Program-made: the position numbers and the translations under genes | Assembly (NCBI RefSeq): GCF_011927725.1 | Contig: NZ_JAATJC010000001.1 | Span: forward strand, 2,425,001-2,489,000 | Length of the DNA stretch: 64,000 nucleotides | Source: Sphingomonas kaistensis | Lineage (GTDB): Bacteria > Pseudomonadota > Alphaproteobacteria > Sphingomonadales > Sphingomonadaceae | Reading direction: 5' to 3' | Part shown: piece by piece, positions 60,282 through 64,000 of the stretch | Numbering within the stretch: position 1 is the stretch's first letter | Layout: every line of letters begins with the position of its first letter | The notes under the pieces: generated by a model | Database searches by the model: none | What the model was told of the DNA's origin: nothing | The model's input: the letters and a program-made list of their open reading frames with translations, nothing else

Positions 60282-61258
60282 CACCCTGCCCCCTGCATGG
60301 CTGGAAGAATATTGCGGATGACCCGGATGACCGCCGGAAGCATCAGCACGCCGATCATCACCGGCAGCATGCAGGCGACCAGCGGAACCGACAGAAGCAC
60401 CGGCAGCCGGTGGGCCTTCTCCTCCGCCCGCATCCGCCGCTTCTCCCGCATTTCCGCGGCATAGATTCGAAGCGTCTGGCCGATCGACGACCCCAGCTTG
60501 GTCGACTGGATCAGAAGCGTTGCGAAGGCGCGGATCTCGTCCACTTCCGCGCGATCGGCGAGCCTGCGCAGCGCATCCTCGCGGCTTCGCCCGGCGCGCA
60601 ATTCCAGCACCAGAAGGCTCAGTTGTTCGGCGATCAGGGGATGCGATTGCACCATCTCCTGCCCGACCTTGCTGAACGCCGCTTCCAGTCCCAGCCCCGC
60701 CTCGACGCACACCAGCATCAGGTCGAGTGCGTCGGGGAAACCGTTGACCAGGGCCTGGCGGCGGCGGTCGCTCTTGGCCTGCACCACCAATGTCGGGACG
60801 TAGAGCCCGAGCAGCGCCGCCACCATCGCCTCGACATAGATGATCATCATTCCCGGCGGGTCGGCGGAGAGCCAGTTCACGAGCAGGACCGCAGCCGGCA
60901 GAAGCACGACGAGGCACAGCCGGATAAGGGTGTAGGAACGCGGCGCGAGGGGGCTGGAAAATCCCGCCGCAGCCAGTCGCTGGCGAAGCTCACGATCCTT
61001 GGTGTCGGCAAGGCTGAGCCCGGATTGCTCGATCCTCGCGATCAGCTTGCCCCAGGCCCCCGCGCTATGATCGCCCCGCAGGCTCTGCCCGGGCGCGAAA
61101 TCGATCGGCGCGTGACCGGCGGGTTCCAGCCGCCTGCGCAGGTCGCGCCGCACCGACAGCCAGTTGACCGCGAAAAAGGCGCCGGTCGCGACGGCGGCGA
61201 ACAGCAGCACCAACAGGCTGATGCGGGCGATCTGGTTCTGCGCGAACAGTTCGACCAT
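60281..61258 (-). CDS. tadC: Tad pilus platform protein TadC
   Basis: Inner-membrane T2SF-family protein of 325 residues with helices near 12-32, 110-135, 140-160 and 290-315. The T2SF core is GFPDALDLMLVCVEAGLGLEAAFSKVG and STKLGSSIGQTLRIYAAEMREKRRMRAEEKAHRLPV, which is characteristic of TadC. It follows tadB by 4 nt. Confidence 0.88.
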   Translation of the reverse strand: MVELFAQNQIARISLLVLLFAAVATGAFFAVNWLSVRRDLRRRLEPAGHAPIDFAPGQSLRGDHSAGAWGKLIARIEQSGLSLADTKDRELRQRLAAAGFSSPLAPRSYTLIRLCLVVLLPAAVLLVNWLSADPPGMMIIYVEAMVAALLGLYVPTLVVQAKSDRRRQALVNGFPDALDLMLVCVEAGLGLEAAFSKVGQEMVQSHPLIAEQLSLLVLELRAGRSREDALRRLADRAEVDEIRAFATLLIQSTKLGSSIGQTLRIYAAEMREKRRMRAEEKAHRLPVLLSVPLVACMLPVMIGVLMLPAVIRVIRNILPAMQGAG

Positions 61259-61262
61259 GTCC

Positions 61263-62264
61263 CTACACCTTCAAATCGACGAGGCGCCGGATCGAGAAGA
61301 ACCCGATGCAGTAAAGGAGGATGAGGCCAAGGAAGCCGGGAACGAACAAAGGATCGTCGGCGACCTCGAGGTAGAATTTGGCATTGATCAGAAACAGGCC
61401 GCTGAACGTCGCGACCGGAAGCAAGGTCAGGATCACCCCCGTCATGCGCCCCTCGCTGGACAGGGCCCGGACCTTCATCAGCATCGATTGGCGGTCGCGG
61501 ATCACGCGCGACAAATTCTCGAGGATCTCGGCGAGGTTGCCGCCCGTCTCGTTCTGCACCGACAGGCTGACCACGAACATCCGCATGTCGTCGAGGTCCC
61601 ACCGTTCGGCCAGCGCCGACAGGGAATCGCGAAGCTCGGCGCCGTAAGTCACTTCGTCGACCACCAGCCCGAACTGCGATCCGATCGGGTCTGGCATCTC
61701 GACCGTCAGCAGGTCCAGCGCCGCGGCCACCGGATGCCCGGCGCGAAGCCCGCGGACGAAGACGTCGAGCGCGACGGGGAACTGCTCCTGCATCTTCTTG
61801 CGCCGCTTCTGCGCGCGGCGCGACAGGATCATCAGCGGGAAGAAGGTGCCGATCAGGATCGAGATCGTGCTGACCAGCAGCAGGCGGCCGGCTCCGATCG
61901 GTGCGCCTGCCGCCAGCATGACGACGACGATGGCGGCGATCAGGATCACCGGCGCGAGCCCGATCAGCAGGAGCAGACGCCCGGTCGGCATCAGCAGCCC
62001 GGTCGCCAGAAGCATCCGCTCCAGCTTGCGCACCGTGCCCTTGAAGGGTGCAGGCACCCGGCTCACGATATCGAGATTGTGGCGGCGCAGGGTGCTGAAG
62101 GCGTCGGCGCGCGATTGGCCTCGGCCGATCAATTGCAGGCGCTGGTTGATCGACCGGTCCCTCGAACGGGCGCGGAGATAGCCCCCGACCAGGACCTCGA
62201 CGAGAAGCAGTACCGCCGCGAAGACGAGCACCAGGATGAGGATGCGCAGCAGGCTGTCGGTCAT
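61263..62264 (-). CDS. tadB: Tad pilus platform protein TadB
   Basis: Inner-membrane T2SF-family protein of 333 residues. N-terminal helix (LLRILILVLVFAAVLLLVEVLVGG), two central helices, the T2SF core (QFPVALDVFVRGLRAGHPVAAALDLLTVEMPDP, NETGGNLAEILENLSRVIRDR) and C-terminal helices. It pairs with TadC as the assembly platform. Overlaps tadA by 4 nt. Confidence 0.88.
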   Translation of the reverse strand: MTDSLLRILILVLVFAAVLLLVEVLVGGYLRARSRDRSINQRLQLIGRGQSRADAFSTLRRHNLDIVSRVPAPFKGTVRKLERMLLATGLLMPTGRLLLLIGLAPVILIAAIVVVMLAAGAPIGAGRLLLVSTISILIGTFFPLMILSRRAQKRRKKMQEQFPVALDVFVRGLRAGHPVAAALDLLTVEMPDPIGSQFGLVVDEVTYGAELRDSLSALAERWDLDDMRMFVVSLSVQNETGGNLAEILENLSRVIRDRQSMLMKVRALSSEGRMTGVILTLLPVATFSGLFLINAKFYLEVADDPLFVPGFLGLILLYCIGFFSIRRLVDLKV

Positions 62265-63664
62265 GCGTCGAACCTTACGTCCGGTCGGAACAGGTCAGGC
62301 GACAGCATGATCCCGTGGCTCATCGCATCCTCGAGGAAACGCGGGCGGATTCCGGTGGCCTCGAACCGGCCGAGGACGTCGCCGTCGCTCGACCTGCCGG
62401 TCTGCCGGAAGCGGAAGATTTCCTGCATGGTGATGACGTCGCCTTCCATGCCGATGATCTCGGACACGCTGATCAGGCGGCGGCGGCCATCGGCAAGGCG
62501 GACAAGCTGCAGCACGATGTTGATGGCCGAGGCAATCTGCGCGCGTGCCGAGCGGGCAGGAATGTCGATGCCCGACATGCCGATCATCTGCTCGACGCGG
62601 GACACGGCATCGCGCGCGGTGTTGGCGTGAACGGTGGTCATCGAGCCGTCGTGGCCGGTGTTCATCGCCTGCAGCATGTCGAATGCCTCGCCCGCGCGAA
62701 CCTCGCCGACGATGATCCGGTCCGGCCGCATGCGCAGCGCGTTCTTGACGAGGTCGCGCTGGGCGATCTCGCCCTTCCCTTCGGTATTGGGTGGCCGGGT
62801 TTCCAGCCGTGCGACATGGACCTGCTGGAGCTGCAGCTCGGCACTGTCCTCGATGGTGACGATGCGCTCGCGATTATCGATATAGGCCGACATCGCGTTC
62901 AGCATGGTCGTCTTGCCCGACCCGGTGCCGCCCGAAATGAGCACGTTGCGGCGCGATCGGACGATCGCCTGCAGGACCTCGGCAATGGCGTGCGGGACCG
63001 ACCCGATTTCGACCAGCCGGTCCATCGAGATGGGGACCTTGGCGAACTTGCGGATCGACAGCAAAGGGCCGTCGATCGCCAGCGGCGGGACGACCGCGTT
63101 GACGCGGCTGCCGTCGGCGAGGCGGGCATCGACCAAGGGCGAGCTTTCGTCGACCCGCCGGCCGACCGCCGACACGATCTTCTGGATGATGCGGATGAGG
63201 TGGCGGTCGTCCTTGAACTGCACCGAGCTCAATTCGAGCGAGCCGTAGCGCTCGACGAAGATGCGCTTGTGACCGTTGACCAGGATGTCGGTGATCGTCG
63301 GATCCTTGAGCAGCGGCTCCAGCGGGCCGAGGCCAAGCAATTCGTCGATCACATCGTCGACCAGCTGGCGCCGCTCGGCTTGGTTCAGCGCATGGTTCTG
63401 CTTTGCGAGCTCCTCCTGCACCATCTCGCCGATCTCGTCCTGGATCTGCGCCCGCGACATGGTTTCCAGCGCCGCCAGGTTGATGAGGTCGAGCAACCGC
63501 TGGTGAAGCGCGACCTTGAGCTCGGTGTTGGCGTCGCGGCTAGCAAAGGCACCCGCGTCGCCGACATTCATCAGCCGCCGTTCCTCGAGCGGAACCACCT
63601 TCTCCTCGTCCGGTGCGCCTTCCGGCTGTGGCTGCTGCTGCTGCGGTTTGCGGATCTGCCACAT
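62261..63664 (-). CDS. tadA: Tad pilus assembly ATPase TadA/CpaF
   Basis: Secretion-type ATPase (467 residues) that drives Tad/Flp pilus assembly. It has an N-terminal helical domain and then the motor domain: [20 protein letters not shown] (Walker A), the [10 protein letters not shown] region, the Walker B-like [38 protein letters not shown]. Encoded 3 nt after the TadZ/CpaE-like gene and overlapping tadB. Confidence 0.92.
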   Translation of the reverse strand: MWQIRKPQQQQPQPEGAPDEEKVVPLEERRLMNVGDAGAFASRDANTELKVALHQRLLDLINLAALETMSRAQIQDEIGEMVQEELAKQNHALNQAERRQLVDDVIDELLGLGPLEPLLKDPTITDILVNGHKRIFVERYGSLELSSVQFKDDRHLIRIIQKIVSAVGRRVDESSPLVDARLADGSRVNAVVPPLAIDGPLLSIRKFAKVPISMDRLVEIGSVPHAIAEVLQAIVRSRRNVLISGGTGSGKTTMLNAMSAYIDNRERIVTIEDSAELQLQQVHVARLETRPPNTEGKGEIAQRDLVKNALRMRPDRIIVGEVRAGEAFDMLQAMNTGHDGSMTTVHANTARDAVSRVEQMIGMSGIDIPARSARAQIASAINIVLQLVRLADGRRRLISVSEIIGMEGDVITMQEIFRFRQTGRSSDGDVLGRFEATGIRPRFLEDAMSHGIMLSPDLFRPDVRFDA

Positions 63665-63667
63665 GGC

Positions 63668-64000
63668 TCAGCGCTCCAGTCCGAGGATGTCGACGAGCGC
63701 CTTGTCGAGCCGGTCGAGATCACTGCCGAACAGGCTCTTGCGCTTGATCTCGTCGACCATGACTCCGCGCTCGATTGCGCCGTTGACGGTGGCGGGATCG
63801 TTGGCGACGGTGAACCGCGCCTCCCTGCCCAGCGCCTTGGCGGCGTCGGCCGACTTGACCGACCCGAACAGGCTTTTCTCGTGGCGGTTGAGGACGACCT
63901 CGAGCGGGACGTCGCCAAGCTCCTGTTCCTGCAACAGGTCGAGCTGGCGGCGGGCTTGGCGCAGACCGGCGACGCTGAGGTCGGCGACCAGCAGGATCAG
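63668..64000 (-). CDS. TadZ/CpaE-like pilus localisation ATPase, C-terminal part (runs off right edge)
   Basis: The last 110 codons of a MinD/ParA-like protein: LILLVADLSVAGLRQARRQLDLL, VVLNRHEKSLFG, FTVANDPATVNGAIERGVMVDEI. This is the CpaE/TadZ C-terminus, which positions the Tad machinery at a pole. The Walker A region lies beyond the window. First visible gene of the operon leading into tadA. Confidence 0.82.
   Translation of the reverse strand: MILLVADLSVAGLRQARRQLDLLQEQELGDVPLEVVLNRHEKSLFGSVKSADAAKALGREARFTVANDPATVNGAIERGVMVDEIKRKSLFGSDLDRLDKALVDILGLER

Overview
The window reads as chromosome of a GC-rich alphaproteobacterium, most likely a sphingomonad. This rests on a LexA box of the GTTC-N7-GTTC type before recA, a TonB-dependent receptor, a TorF-type porin in front of glnK-amtB, complete T2SS and Tad loci, and dense 4-nt-overlapping operons. 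No rRNA, tRNA, CRISPR array, insertion sequence or prophage gene was seen.

Layout. 1-2.2 kb: 5' part of recA (minus) with an SOS box, and an M23 peptidase. 2.3-13.8 kb: an uninterrupted type II secretion operon gspC-D-E-F-G-H-I-J-K-L-M-N-O. 14-18.6 kb: a 1536-residue ExeM/NucH-like extracellular nuclease with RTX repeats. 18.6-22.5 kb (minus): receiver protein, membrane histidine kinase and receiver-EAL protein, a c-di-GMP signalling operon. 22.6-25 kb (minus): a chorismate mutase-class II DAHP synthase fusion and a prephenate dehydratase without an ACT domain.

25.2-42.5 kb is an amino-acid supercluster: metX-metB behind a SAM-I (S-box) riboswitch; a GntR/FCD regulator; thrA-thrB-thrC behind a Thr/Ile attenuator, with ThrA an aspartokinase-homoserine dehydrogenase fusion lacking the ACT region; ilvD; and ilvC-ilvB-ilvM-leuA-leuB-leuC-leuD behind a branched-chain leader peptide and terminator. 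42.5-51.1 kb (minus) is nitrogen assimilation: porin-glnK-amtB, then gltB-gltD. Together these supply glutamate nitrogen, aspartate-family and branched-chain amino acids and phenylpyruvate.

The most interesting non-coding signal is the palindrome GGGATCCC. It occurs exactly five times in my reading, always in the short control regions of the met/DAHPS, gntR, thr, ilv and porin-glnK-amtB units, with a degenerate copy before gltB. It looks like the operator of an amino-acid/nitrogen regulon, and the GntR protein encoded among the targets is a candidate binder.

51.2-64 kb: a TonB-dependent receptor; a BlaI/M56 (BlaR1-like) pair with two tandem BlaI operators, whose M56 protein shares a 29-residue repeat with the secreted product of the next gene; an AI-2E-family exporter; an M15 peptidase; and a minus-strand Tad pilus operon (tadZ, tadA, tadB, tadC and two TPR proteins) running off the right edge.
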